NCBI RefSeq assembly: GCF_019720915.1
Contig: NZ_JAHKSI010000003.1
Coordinates: 248,001-312,000, forward strand
Direction of reading: 5' to 3'
DNA from: Alkalihalobacillus sp. TS-13
GTDB taxonomy: Bacteria; Bacillota; Bacilli; Bacillales; Fictibacillaceae
Length of the DNA stretch: 64,000 nucleotides
Part shown: piece by piece, positions 45,003 to 52,956 of the stretch
Numbering within the stretch: the first letter of the stretch is position 1
Layout of the letters: every line of letters begins with the position of its first letter
Translations under genes and position numbers: made by a program
The notes under the pieces: model-generated
What the model saw: only the letters and a program-made list of their open reading frames with translations
The model's database searches: none
What the model was told of the DNA's origin: nothing

Positions 45003-45092
45003 TCGATAAAGGCAAAACTGGTGAAAGCCAGGGGCGCAAAACTACAGGGGCTAAGGTGCACGTGCACTAAGCCAGCCAGTTACCGAAAGATC
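45003..45092 (+). promoter_or_regulatory. Cyclic di-GMP-I (GEMM) riboswitch
   Basis: The aptamer core is present: AAAGGCAAAACTGG (45009-45022), GTGAAAGCCAGGGGCGCAAAA with the tetraloop receptor, GGGGCTAAGG, and CCAGTTACCG (45076-45085). AACTGG with CCAGTT closes P1. It precedes the Tad/Flp pilus operon. CCGAAAG (45083-45089) at its 3' edge can pair with CTTTCGG (45125-45131) in the left arm of the following terminator, giving a plausible switching helix. Confidence 0.92.
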
Positions 45093-45117
45093 CAAGGGGT
45101 GTTTTTGTTTTGCGTAT

Positions 45118-45151
45118 GACCCTGCTTTCGGGAAAGGCAGGGTATTTTTTG
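45118..45151 (+). terminator. Riboswitch expression platform terminator
   Basis: ACCCTGC...GCAGGGT hairpin followed by ATTTTTTG, lying between the c-di-GMP aptamer and the first gene of the pilus operon. Confidence 0.9.
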
Positions 45152-45171
45152 TTAAAGGAGGAGGTGGAACC

Positions 45172-45534
45172 GTGGAACTCATTAACCAGTCAAACGGGAT
45201 CGTCATCGCGGAGAAAGTCATTCCCGCATATTCATTTTTCAAAAGATTAAAAGGACTTATGTTTACCTCATCATTTCCCGAAGGTTATGCCGTCCACATA
45301 CAACCCTGTCGATCGATCCACACGTATTTTATGAAATACGAAATCGACGTGCTTTATCTCAATGATGAATATGAAATCGTTGCAGCTGAAAGCTACGTCC
45401 GTCCCGGAGAGTTTGGAAAACATCACAAAGGGACTACGTCTGTCATCGAGATACCAGCAGGAACCATCCACAAGACGAAAATCGAACCTGGACAAACCGT
45501 CCAAATAAAAAATCTAAAGGAGCGAGTATCATAA
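45172..45534 (+). CDS. DUF192 family protein
   Basis: A 120-residue protein with DUF192 marks: FFKRLKGLMFTSSFPEGYAVHIQPCRSIHTYFMKYEIDVLYLN, then PGQTVQI near the end. The family is small and widespread, usually secreted or cytoplasmic; the role is unclear, but it is a frequent neighbour of Tad genes in Gram-positive bacteria. The GTG start at 45172 follows AAAGGAGGAGGTGG. Its stop overlaps the pilin start (ATAATGG). Confidence 0.88.
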   Translation: MELINQSNGIVIAEKVIPAYSFFKRLKGLMFTSSFPEGYAVHIQPCRSIHTYFMKYEIDVLYLNDEYEIVAAESYVRPGEFGKHHKGTTSVIEIPAGTIHKTKIEPGQTVQIKNLKERVS

Positions 45535-45728
45535 TGGAAAAATTAAAAGCATTGATCACAGAAGAACAAGGACAAGGTATGACTGAGTATGGATTGGTAT
45601 TGGGCGTTATTGCAGTAGCTGCAGTAGGAGCTTTGGTTGTGTTGCGTGAAGAAGTAATAACATTATTTGAAAACGCTAAAACAGCAATCACAGGTGCAGA
45701 CTCAGGTGACGGTACTACAACGCCATAA
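45534..45728 (+). CDS. flp: Flp-type prepilin
   Basis: A 64-residue pilin precursor. The class III leader is followed by the Flp motif EEQGQGMTEYGLVLGVIAVAAVGALVV, where cleavage is expected after Gly in QGQG with Glu at position 5 and Tyr at 6 downstream. The C-terminus is Thr/Gly-rich and soluble. It is the major subunit of the thin Tad pilus. It has its own attenuator-like terminator just after the gene. Confidence 0.93.
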   Translation: MEKLKALITEEQGQGMTEYGLVLGVIAVAAVGALVVLREEVITLFENAKTAITGADSGDGTTTP

Positions 45729-45743
45729 TTATTATCAATACGG

Positions 45744-45777
45744 GGGTTGGCTCGGATCGAGGAGCCAACCTTTTTTC
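45744..45777 (+). terminator. Intra-operon attenuator after the pilin gene
   Basis: GGTTGGCTC...GAGCCAACC stem followed by TTTTTT, between the pilin and the assembly genes. It would leave pilin mRNA in excess over assembly-gene mRNA. Confidence 0.9.
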
Positions 45778-45797
45778 AAGAGAAATGAGGGGATCGA

Positions 45798-46313
45798 ATG
45801 ATTTTCGATATTGTATTACTCATCGTCCTGATCATTTGCGTCATCACGGATATCCGCAAACGGCTCATTTACAATAAGGTGATTTTTCCTGCACTTATCC
45901 TTTCTTTCATCTTGCATCTTATTGTTAATGGTTGGTCGGGTTTAGGGACATCCCTATTAGGTTTCCTTTTAGGGTTCGGTATCCTGTTGATTCCTTACTT
46001 CATGGGAGGGATGGGTGCAGGAGATGTGAAGCTTCTTGCGCTAATCGGAGCATTAAAGGGACCTGTATTCGTTTTAAATACCTCCATCTATATGGCGTTG
46101 CTTGGCGGATTGCTGGCACTTGGCGTAATCATTTTCAGTGGCGGGGCGTTCAAGCGGTTGAAATATTACTTCCACTGGCTATATGGGAAAAAGAACGGTC
46201 TAAAGGTTCCGTTAGCTTTAACAAAGGATTCAATGAAAGCGACCTATCCATACGGAGTGGCGATTGCAGGGGGAGCGATTCTTAGTTTTGTCGGGAAGGC
46301 GTGGATTTCATGA
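45798..46313 (+). CDS. cpaA: Prepilin peptidase CpaA/TadV
   Basis: A 171-residue A24-type membrane peptidase without the methylase domain. Catalytic Asp residues are in VITDIRKRLIYNKVIFPA and the GMGAGDVKLLALIGA motif. About six membrane helices. It removes the leader from the Flp pilin and pseudopilins. GAAATGAGGGG site upstream; ATGA overlap with tadE. Confidence 0.93.
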   Translation: MIFDIVLLIVLIICVITDIRKRLIYNKVIFPALILSFILHLIVNGWSGLGTSLLGFLLGFGILLIPYFMGGMGAGDVKLLALIGALKGPVFVLNTSIYMALLGGLLALGVIIFSGGAFKRLKYYFHWLYGKKNGLKVPLALTKDSMKATYPYGVAIAGGAILSFVGKAWIS

Positions 46314-46693
46314 TCAAAAATGAAAAAGGGCAATCCATGGTGGAAATGGCACTCGTTTTACCATTGCTGTTACTTATTTTAATGGGGATCTTTGATTTCG
46401 GCAGGATCATGTATACATATATGCATCTTCAATTAGCGACCCAGGAGAGTGTCCGCCTCGGTGGTCTGGGGCGTGATGATGCGGCGATCACTGAATTTGC
46501 AAGGGATTACATTCATGTCGGGGACTCTTCAGATCTGCAGGTCAACATTTCACCCAATGACTCGACAAGGGATTCAGGTGACTATATGACTGTGACTCTC
46601 GAGTATCCGGTAGATTATCTTACACCCTTGATGTCAAAAATACTGCCTTCACCAGTCTTAGTAAAAACGGATTCGACCATCAGAGTGGAGTGA
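46310..46693 (+). CDS. tadE: TadE-like minor pilin
   Basis: A 127-residue protein with a short basic leader then EKGQSMVEMALVLPLLLLILMGIFDFGRIMY, the TadE pseudopilin signature (Glu at position 5 of the mature protein). The rest is a small extracellular domain. ATG 46310 overlaps the cpaA stop. Confidence 0.9.
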   Translation: MIKNEKGQSMVEMALVLPLLLLILMGIFDFGRIMYTYMHLQLATQESVRLGGLGRDDAAITEFARDYIHVGDSSDLQVNISPNDSTRDSGDYMTVTLEYPVDYLTPLMSKILPSPVLVKTDSTIRVE

Positions 46694-46707
46694 GGAGGCA
46701 AGTTATT

Positions 46708-47634
46708 ATGAAGAAAAACTTGAAAGTACTTAGAGAAGAAGCTGGCAGTACGATCGTTCTAACCGGACTTGCCATGTTAGCCTTAATTGCGATTATGGGA
46801 CTTGTCATTGACGGTGGATCCTTATTTATGACGAAAAGCCATCTGCAGAAGGTGGCGAACGCAGCGGTCCTTTCCGGTGCACAGGAATTGACAGTCAATG
46901 AGGATGAGGTTCGTAGCGTTGTCAACAAGGTACTTACAGAGCATACCGAACTGGATAGTCTGGAGGACATGAAAATCGAGCTAGAAGATAAAGTTGGTGT
47001 CGATCTGATAAAAGAGGTGCCACTTTATTTTTCTTCTATATTCGGAAAAGAGTCTGTTCCTGTTAAGGTTCATGCTGCTGCTGAAATCGGGACGATGGGT
47101 GAAGCGATCGGTGTAGCACCACTTGGTATCGATAAGAATGTCAATCCTCAATTATTCCATGAGTATAAATTGAAAGTAGGTCCTCATGAAAATGATACTG
47201 GTGTATTCGGACTCCTTGCTCTTGGCGGATCTGGTGCAAAAACTTATGAGGAAAACTTGAGAAATGGATACCAAGATCCAGTTGGATATGAGGATATTAT
47301 TGAAACAGAAACCGGAAACGTTGCAGGTAAAACAAGAAGCGTTGTGAACGATCTTGTCAACGAATGTACAGTGACAGAGGAAGAGATGAGAGCTGGGGCG
47401 AATCCTCGTGATTGCGGAAGGATTTTGTTGATCCCGATTTATGTACCTTATGAACACACTCAAAACCAGATGAAAAAGATCCAAGTTGTTGGGTTCGCTC
47501 ATTTTTATATTAAAGAACCGATGAATGGTAACAGTACAGAAATTACAGGGATGTTTGTCAGACAAACAGACACCGGTTTTATCGATAATACGATTGAAAA
47601 TTTCGGAGCTTTTGCAATCAGACTAACAGAGTAG
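46708..47634 (+). CDS. TadG-like pilus assembly protein
   Basis: A protein of about 308 residues. The N-terminal LREEAGSTIVLTGLAMLALIAIMGLVIDGGSLFMTKSHLQKVANAAVLSGAQELT is the TadG/Tad-like domain (flp pilus-assembly TadG N-terminal). The long extracellular part is unfamiliar. ATG 46708 has AGGAGG upstream; the GTG at 46690 would include the ribosome-binding site. Confidence 0.85.
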   Translation: MKKNLKVLREEAGSTIVLTGLAMLALIAIMGLVIDGGSLFMTKSHLQKVANAAVLSGAQELTVNEDEVRSVVNKVLTEHTELDSLEDMKIELEDKVGVDLIKEVPLYFSSIFGKESVPVKVHAAAEIGTMGEAIGVAPLGIDKNVNPQLFHEYKLKVGPHENDTGVFGLLALGGSGAKTYEENLRNGYQDPVGYEDIIETETGNVAGKTRSVVNDLVNECTVTEEEMRAGANPRDCGRILLIPIYVPYEHTQNQMKKIQVVGFAHFYIKEPMNGNSTEITGMFVRQTDTGFIDNTIENFGAFAIRLTE

Positions 47635-47643
47635 GTGAACATA

Positions 47644-48324
47644 GTGAGGTCAAAACTTGTATTAACACTAGCGATCATCATGGGAATCATTACGACGATT
47701 CTTTTCTTCAATTATATGAAGCAATATGATTCGCAGACGGTCGCTAATAAAAATAAGATTGAAGTTGTTGTGGCGGCTCAAGAGATCAAGCGGAATGTCA
47801 CAATTACAAAGGATATGTTGGAAACCAAGCTGATGCCAGAGGAAGGAATCCACACGAATACAGTTACAAATCTGGATACAGCTGTAGGTCAATTTTCCAC
47901 AGCGGATATTGCGCAGGGCGAAGCGATGTTGACGAACCACCTTCAAACTTCAAAAGAGGAAGAACTATTTGTTTCTCGAAAGATCCGTGATGGTTTCAGA
48001 GCCGTTTCAGTCGGGGTGAATTTGCCTCAATCTGTATCGAATTTGCTTGAGCCTGAAGACCAAGTAGATGTCATCAACACGGTAAAAGAAAAAGACAAAC
48101 TAGTTTCAAAGATCGTAGTCGAAAACGTTACAGTCCTTGCGGTCGGACGACGCATGGTCGAAACCACTGAAGGTGAAGAGTTTGTCGAATATACTTCTGT
48201 TACGCTTGAAGTGATGCCTAATGAAGCTGTGAAACTCGCCAACGCGACAGAATCGGGACCGTTACATATCGCACTTAGAAGCAGGGTTAAGGCTGATGAG
48301 GAGGCTGCTTCGGATGATAACTAA
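47644..48324 (+). CDS. cpaB: CpaB-type pilus assembly protein (SAF domain)
   Basis: A protein of about 226 residues with one N-terminal membrane helix (LVLTLAIIMGIITTILFF), then a SAF-type domain (VVVAAQEIKRNVTITKDMLETKLMPEEGI) and the CpaB core RDGFRAVSVGVNLPQSVSNLLEPEDQVDVI. In Gram-negatives CpaB works with the secretin, which is absent here as expected. The GTG at 47644 is 6 nt behind AGGTG; GTG 47635 lies within that site. Confidence 0.9.
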   Translation: MRSKLVLTLAIIMGIITTILFFNYMKQYDSQTVANKNKIEVVVAAQEIKRNVTITKDMLETKLMPEEGIHTNTVTNLDTAVGQFSTADIAQGEAMLTNHLQTSKEEELFVSRKIRDGFRAVSVGVNLPQSVSNLLEPEDQVDVINTVKEKDKLVSKIVVENVTVLAVGRRMVETTEGEEFVEYTSVTLEVMPNEAVKLANATESGPLHIALRSRVKADEEAASDDN

Positions 48325-49177
48325 CACCGTTGAAAAAAATGAACGAACTGAGACGCAAAAAAGAAAGCGCGGAGAGATGATTGCTGTATGCAGCGCTAAA
48401 GGTGGAGTTGGCCGTACAATCATGACGGTCAACTTGGCCGTTGCTTTATGTAAAAAAAGCATTAAAGTCGGGGTGCTGGATGGCGACTATATGTTTGGGG
48501 ATGTCGGGCTAGCCATGGACTTGCAATCTGCTTTTACGATGAAGGATGTCATCGAGGATATCAATGATCTTGACGAGGTCACACTCGAAAGCTATTTCAG
48601 CAGACATGAAAGCGGAGTCCGTGTTCTTTCTGCTCCAGACCGGCCGGAGTACTCAGAGCTTGTGACGAAGGAGGATATCAGCAAGATTCTTGATCTCATG
48701 CTTTCACAGTTCGATTATGTCGTCGTAGATACCGGAGTAGGCTTGCAGGATCAGACACTGCCATTGCTTGAAAAAGCGGATCAAATCTTAATGCTCACGA
48801 ATCTGGAAATGTCGACATTGAAAAATACGAAACTTATGCTGGAGACACTTGGTGCCATCGATTTAAAAGATAAAGTGACGACGGTGGTCAATCGCTCAAC
48901 GATGGAAAGTGTCATCAATTCCTCTGATGTCCCTGATATTTTAGAAGATTCGGAGCTTCAATATATTCCGAATGATTTTCAAATTGCCTCCCAATCGTTG
49001 AATATCGGAATCCCTTTTGTCGTGAACCAGGGAAAAACCGAGCTTGCGAAGGCAGTCATGAAGATGGCAGAGCAGCTTACTTCAAGACGAGAGATCAAAG
49101 TCTATGAATCTGCTGAGCCTTCATTCCTCTCTAAAATCTTTCAAAGGTCTAAACGAAGTAAGGAGGGTAAAGCGTGA
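48314..49177 (+). CDS. cpaE: TadZ/CpaE-type MinD-like ATPase
   Basis: A protein of about 287 residues of the ParA/MinD superfamily. It has a deviant Walker A CSAKGGVGRT (Arg where Lys is usual at the end of the loop), VGVLDGDYMFGDVGLAMDL, FDYVVVDTGVGLQD and MLTNLEMSTLKNTKLML. The receiver-like N-terminal domain of long CpaE proteins is missing. It positions the pilus machine at the cell envelope. ATG 48314 follows GAGGAGG and overlaps the cpaB end. Confidence 0.88.
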   Translation: MITNTVEKNERTETQKRKRGEMIAVCSAKGGVGRTIMTVNLAVALCKKSIKVGVLDGDYMFGDVGLAMDLQSAFTMKDVIEDINDLDEVTLESYFSRHESGVRVLSAPDRPEYSELVTKEDISKILDLMLSQFDYVVVDTGVGLQDQTLPLLEKADQILMLTNLEMSTLKNTKLMLETLGAIDLKDKVTTVVNRSTMESVINSSDVPDILEDSELQYIPNDFQIASQSLNIGIPFVVNQGKTELAKAVMKMAEQLTSRREIKVYESAEPSFLSKIFQRSKRSKEGKA

Positions 49178-50607
49178 GTCTACTTCAAAAGGTTAAAGCG
49201 AAAAACCAAGAAAAGATCAATAATGGCGAGCAAGTAGAAGTTCAGAGCGAACCAACCAGCCCAAAACCTGACATCGTTTCCAGCTTCCGCCCGCAAAAGA
49301 AACAAGTGAAGGATGATAAAGTACAAGAAAAAGAGCAGCAGAAGTTTAATAAGCATCAAGAACTTAAAAATCGATTACATAAAAAAATATTGGAAGAAAT
49401 GAACAGCAACGATGACGTTGAAACGATCATTCCAAACTTGGATGCAATGGCGGTTGAGATCATCAAAGAGGATGAGCAATTCCGGGGAGCGATTGATCGG
49501 AAGAAGGTCGTCGAAGAACTCACTCATGATTTGACTGGATTCGGTCCGATCAACCCGCTGCTCTTGGATCCTGAGGTTACTGAAGTCATGGTCAACGGAC
49601 CTGGAATGGTGTACATCGAACGGAAAGGAAAGCTGATGCTAACGGGCATCCGTTTTCGGGATGATGAACACGTCATGAACATCATTGAAAAGATCGTTTC
49701 CCCGCTCGGACGACGAATTGATGAAAGTTCCCCGATGGTAGACGCACGTTTGCCAGACGGGTCACGTGTGAATGCAATCATTCCACCGCTGGCATTGAAC
49801 GGACCAACACTTACGATCCGGAAATTTGCAGCAGACCCGTTCAAAATTGATGACCTTATTTCTTTCGGTACGTTGACTCATGAAATGGCGACATTTATTG
49901 AAGCATGCGTAAAGGCGAGGCTCAATATTTTTGTTTCTGGGGGAACCGGCTCAGGTAAGACGACCACACTGAACGTCCTATCTTCATTCATTTTTGATGA
50001 TGAACGGATCGTCACCATTGAGGATGCGGCGGAACTACAACTCGGACAGCCGCACGTCATATCGCTTGAATCACGTCCTCCTAATATAGAAGGAAAAGGG
50101 CAAATCGCGATCCGGGACCTTGTCCGGAACTCATTACGTATGCGTCCTGATCGGATCGTCATCGGGGAGGTCCGTGGGGCTGAGGCTCTCGATATGCTTC
50201 AGGCGATGAACACCGGCCATGATGGATCCTTAGCGACGGGTCACTCGAACAGCCCACGGGATATGATTTCACGTCTTGAGACGATGGTATTGCTTGCTGG
50301 GGTTGAGCTTCCGGTAAAAGCGATCCGAGAACAGATTTCAGGCGCGATCGATCTGATCATCCAGCAGTCTCGTTTGAAGGATGGTACGAGAAAAATTACG
50401 AAAATAACGGAAGTTCAGGGTCTTGAAGGGGATGTCATCGTCTTACAGGACATTTTTGAATATCAGCAGGATGGTATTGATGCAGAAGGTAAAATCAAAG
50501 GCAGATTGGTACCGACGGGTGTACGGCCGAAATTTTATGACCTGTTGGAGCGATCCGGTTTGGATATTCCTCCAAGTGTATTTGTGTCTGAGGAGGACTG
50601 GGGCTGA
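49174..50607 (+). CDS. tadA: TadA/CpaF secretion ATPase
   Basis: A 477-residue traffic ATPase. It has VEELTHDLTGFGPINPLLLDPEVTEVMVNGP, Walker A SGGTGSGKTT, the Asp and His boxes in DRIVIGEVRGAEALDMLQAMNTGHDGSLATGHSNSPRD and the Walker B segment. It powers both pilus extension and retraction in Tad systems. The N-terminal ~80 residues are charged and probably flexible. The GTG start follows AAGGAGGG and overlaps the cpaE stop. Confidence 0.95.
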   Translation: MSLLQKVKAKNQEKINNGEQVEVQSEPTSPKPDIVSSFRPQKKQVKDDKVQEKEQQKFNKHQELKNRLHKKILEEMNSNDDVETIIPNLDAMAVEIIKEDEQFRGAIDRKKVVEELTHDLTGFGPINPLLLDPEVTEVMVNGPGMVYIERKGKLMLTGIRFRDDEHVMNIIEKIVSPLGRRIDESSPMVDARLPDGSRVNAIIPPLALNGPTLTIRKFAADPFKIDDLISFGTLTHEMATFIEACVKARLNIFVSGGTGSGKTTTLNVLSSFIFDDERIVTIEDAAELQLGQPHVISLESRPPNIEGKGQIAIRDLVRNSLRMRPDRIVIGEVRGAEALDMLQAMNTGHDGSLATGHSNSPRDMISRLETMVLLAGVELPVKAIREQISGAIDLIIQQSRLKDGTRKITKITEVQGLEGDVIVLQDIFEYQQDGIDAEGKIKGRLVPTGVRPKFYDLLERSGLDIPPSVFVSEEDWG

Positions 50608-51566
50608 TGCATTATTATTTAATCGTATTGGCATCCTTCACTTCCTTTTTATTCTTTTACGCAATTTTTCACATGACATTTCTTTCAGACAAACGTATGA
50701 CCAAGCGGATGAATTATTATCTGTCGGGCTATAACAAATCAAAGCTGGAACGAAAAAAGTTCAACCTATTCCTGGAGCTCCAGTTATCGAAACAGCGACT
50801 GCGATCGAGGGTCTCGAAAAAGAAAAGCAAAAAGCTTGAAAGCATGCTGCGTAGAGCAGGGGTTCCATTGAAGCCGGAGGAATTCATCCTGTTCCGGTGG
50901 ATTGCAACCGCTTTAGCTGCGGGATTTCTTTTTCTTGTATCGGGCAGTATTCTGATGCTTATCATCGGTGCTGCCGGAGGCTATATGCTGCCGATAATGT
51001 GGATCAAGAAAAAGGAAAAGAAACGGATTCAAAAATTCAATGATGGACTAGCAGATATGATTTCGACGGTGGTTGGCTCCTTACGTGCAGGGTTCAGTTT
51101 TCCGCAAGCGCTGCAAACCGTTGTCGAAGAAGCGGATGATCCGATTAGCAATGAAATCGGTTTTGTGTTGAAGGAAATGCAATACGGCAGTTCACTGGAG
51201 GATTCATTGAATGAATTATATGAGCGGATGCCTAGTGAAGATTTGGAACTAATGATCCAGGCGATCTTGATCCAAAGGCAGGTGGGAGGTAATTTAGCGA
51301 CTGTCCTCGATAAAATCGTTCAAACCATCCGTGAAAGAACGAAAATCCAGAGACAGATCAGCACGCTTACCGCACAGGGAAAGCTTTCTGGTATTGTTAT
51401 CGGCTTGCTTCCGCTTATTTTAGGATTGGTTCTTTATCTGATCGAGCCGGAATACATCGGTACATTGTTCACGCATATCATTGGTATGGGTCTGTTGGGA
51501 GCCGGCCTTATTTCTGGGATCATCGGATTTATATTAATTAGAAAAGTAACGACGATTGAGGTGTAA
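50607..51566 (+). CDS. tadB: TadB platform protein
   Basis: A 319-residue GspF-type membrane protein. An N-terminal helix, a basic linker and paired helices around residues 92-130 are followed by the T2SSF domain (ADMISTVVGSLRAGFSFPQALQTVVEEADDPISNEIG, LMIQAILIQRQVGGNLATVLDKI). It builds the inner platform with TadC. Start overlaps tadA (TGATG). Confidence 0.92.
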   Translation: MHYYLIVLASFTSFLFFYAIFHMTFLSDKRMTKRMNYYLSGYNKSKLERKKFNLFLELQLSKQRLRSRVSKKKSKKLESMLRRAGVPLKPEEFILFRWIATALAAGFLFLVSGSILMLIIGAAGGYMLPIMWIKKKEKKRIQKFNDGLADMISTVVGSLRAGFSFPQALQTVVEEADDPISNEIGFVLKEMQYGSSLEDSLNELYERMPSEDLELMIQAILIQRQVGGNLATVLDKIVQTIRERTKIQRQISTLTAQGKLSGIVIGLLPLILGLVLYLIEPEYIGTLFTHIIGMGLLGAGLISGIIGFILIRKVTTIEV

Positions 51567-51570
51567 AGAG

Positions 51571-52488
51571 ATGATGTATATCAGTTTCTTCGCTGCGGTT
51601 ACGTTGTTTCTTTATTCCATTTACGTTTATCGAAGCGAAAAAAAAGAACCTGTAAAACGTAGACTTGATGCTTTTGTCGGTAAAAAAGGGGAAGCTGGGG
51701 AAAATGAAAATGATGCCACAGCAAAACCATTACATGTCCGCTTGCTGAGCCCGCTTTGGAAAGACTTCCGCAGAGGGTTCAAGAAAAAGATGCAAGGGGA
51801 GAAACAAGCCAAGCTTGAAGTGAAATTACTTCAGGCGGGAAATCCATTCGGTATGACAACGTTTGAGTATCGCCTCATCCAGCTCGGTCTGATCTTGATC
51901 ATCCCGTTTTTAGCCGGAGGGTGGGGAGCATTATCGGGATTTAAATTGGGTGGGATCATTCTGTCGGTGTCATTCGCAATGCTGGTTGCAATCATCCTTC
52001 CTCCTTATTATTTGAAGAGTAAAATGAAAGCTCGTTCACAATCTGCATTACGTGAGCTTCCGGATGTCTTGGATCTTTTGACAGTCAGCCTTGAAGCAGG
52101 ACTCGGATTTGACGGCGCTCTCAGTAAGGTTGTTTCGAAAAAAGAAGGGGTCTTATCGATGGAGTTTCACCGTTGTCTTGAAGAAATCCGTTTAGGGAAA
52201 ACACGGAGGGAAGCACTGCGTGGAGTGAGGGAGCGGCTGACGGTAGATGAAATCAACATCTTGATCAGCAGTATTTTACAGGCTGAAAAGCTCGGTATCG
52301 GGATGGTCAATGTCCTGCGTGTCCAATCCGAAGAAGTGCGTGATCAGAGAAAACAGCGTGCTGAACAGGAAGCGATGAAAGCACCTGTCAAAATGCTTTT
52401 TCCGCTTGTATTGTTCATTTTTCCAAGTTTGTTCATCGTTCTTTTAGGGCCGGCAATCATCCAATTTGTCGAGACATTCAGTAAATAA
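51571..52488 (+). CDS. tadC: TadC platform protein
   Basis: A protein of about 305 residues with the same T2SSF domain (LRELPDVLDLLTVSLEAGLGFDGALSKVV, ILISSILQAEKLGIGMVNVLRVQSEEVRDQR) and a C-terminal helix pair. It is the second platform subunit and the last gene of the pilus operon. ATG 51571 is 7 nt behind GAGGTG. No terminator directly follows; a new promoter begins three bases after the stop. Confidence 0.92.
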   Translation: MMYISFFAAVTLFLYSIYVYRSEKKEPVKRRLDAFVGKKGEAGENENDATAKPLHVRLLSPLWKDFRRGFKKKMQGEKQAKLEVKLLQAGNPFGMTTFEYRLIQLGLILIIPFLAGGWGALSGFKLGGIILSVSFAMLVAIILPPYYLKSKMKARSQSALRELPDVLDLLTVSLEAGLGFDGALSKVVSKKEGVLSMEFHRCLEEIRLGKTRREALRGVRERLTVDEINILISSILQAEKLGIGMVNVLRVQSEEVRDQRKQRAEQEAMKAPVKMLFPLVLFIFPSLFIVLLGPAIIQFVETFSK

Positions 52489-52490
52489 TA

Positions 52491-52519
52491 TTTACATTCT
52501 TAAATGGGTAGCATATAAT
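52491..52519 (+). promoter_or_regulatory. Strong sigma-A promoter after tadC
   Basis: TTTACA at 52491-52496 and TATAAT at 52514-52519 with a 17-bp spacer. It would drive the small ORF at 52557 or a small RNA ending at the terminator at 52842-52872. Confidence 0.75.
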
Positions 52520-52556
52520 GGAAACAGATTAAAGGACTTGAAGGAGGTTTTGTATT

Positions 52557-52634
52557 ATGTACACATTCATTGAGATGGACTATTCACCAATTGTATATGA
52601 TGCACAGCCCCTGATAGGGACGTTAAAAAAGTAA
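52557..52634 (+). CDS. 25-codon small ORF with strong translation signals
   Basis: ATG 52557 follows GAAGGAGGTTTTG with good spacing and encodes a 25-residue peptide starting MYTFIEMDYSPIVYD and ending in LIGTLKK. It has its own promoter (52491) and a terminator 200 nt further. No family is recognised. It could be a leader peptide, a small membrane-associated peptide, or the start of a gene disrupted by the adjoining duplication. Confidence 0.45.
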   Translation: MYTFIEMDYSPIVYDAQPLIGTLKK

Positions 52635-52807
52635 CCAAATGATGAACGGCGAATTTCATTGTTACTCGGTTTTACTGGTCCTCATGTATTGAAACATACA
52701 CTCCGGTCCTCAAAACCTTCGTGCCTTGAACTTCTTGTTCCTGATTTGACACTTTTTTAACTCTCATTCGTTTGGACGTTAAAAAAGTAACCAAATGATG
52801 AACGGCG
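52618..52807. repeat. 34-bp exact direct repeat spanning 156-bp duplication
   Basis: The same 34 bp, starting GGACGTTAAAAAAGTAACC, occurs at 52618-52651 and 52774-52807. The first copy contains the last codons and stop of the small ORF. The 122 bp between includes an inverted copy of GTTAAAAAAGT (ACTTTTTTAAC near 52750). Confidence 0.9.
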
Positions 52808-52841
52808 TCAATTTGATTTTCTTACTATTGAATGAACAGAT

Positions 52842-52874
52842 CCATGGGCTGTGCGCGGCCTATGGTTTTTTATT
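52842..52874 (+). terminator. Terminator of the small ORF unit
   Basis: CCATGGGC...GCCTATGG hairpin followed by TTTTTTATTT. Confidence 0.85.
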
Positions 52875-52893
52875 TATTGACGTTTTCAATGAG

Positions 52894-52924
52894 ACCATCG
52901 GGTGATTTTCCGGTGGTTTTTTAA
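52894..52924 (+). terminator. Second tandem terminator
   Basis: ACCATCGG...CCGGTGGT hairpin followed by TTTTTT, 20 nt after the first. Confidence 0.8.
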
Positions 52925-52956
52925 ATTTATTGTTCTAATAATAGGAGGAAATTGAA

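Noticed and set aside
45051-45242. Minus-strand ORF across the riboswitch
   Set aside because: It is the complement of the c-di-GMP aptamer and DUF192 start.
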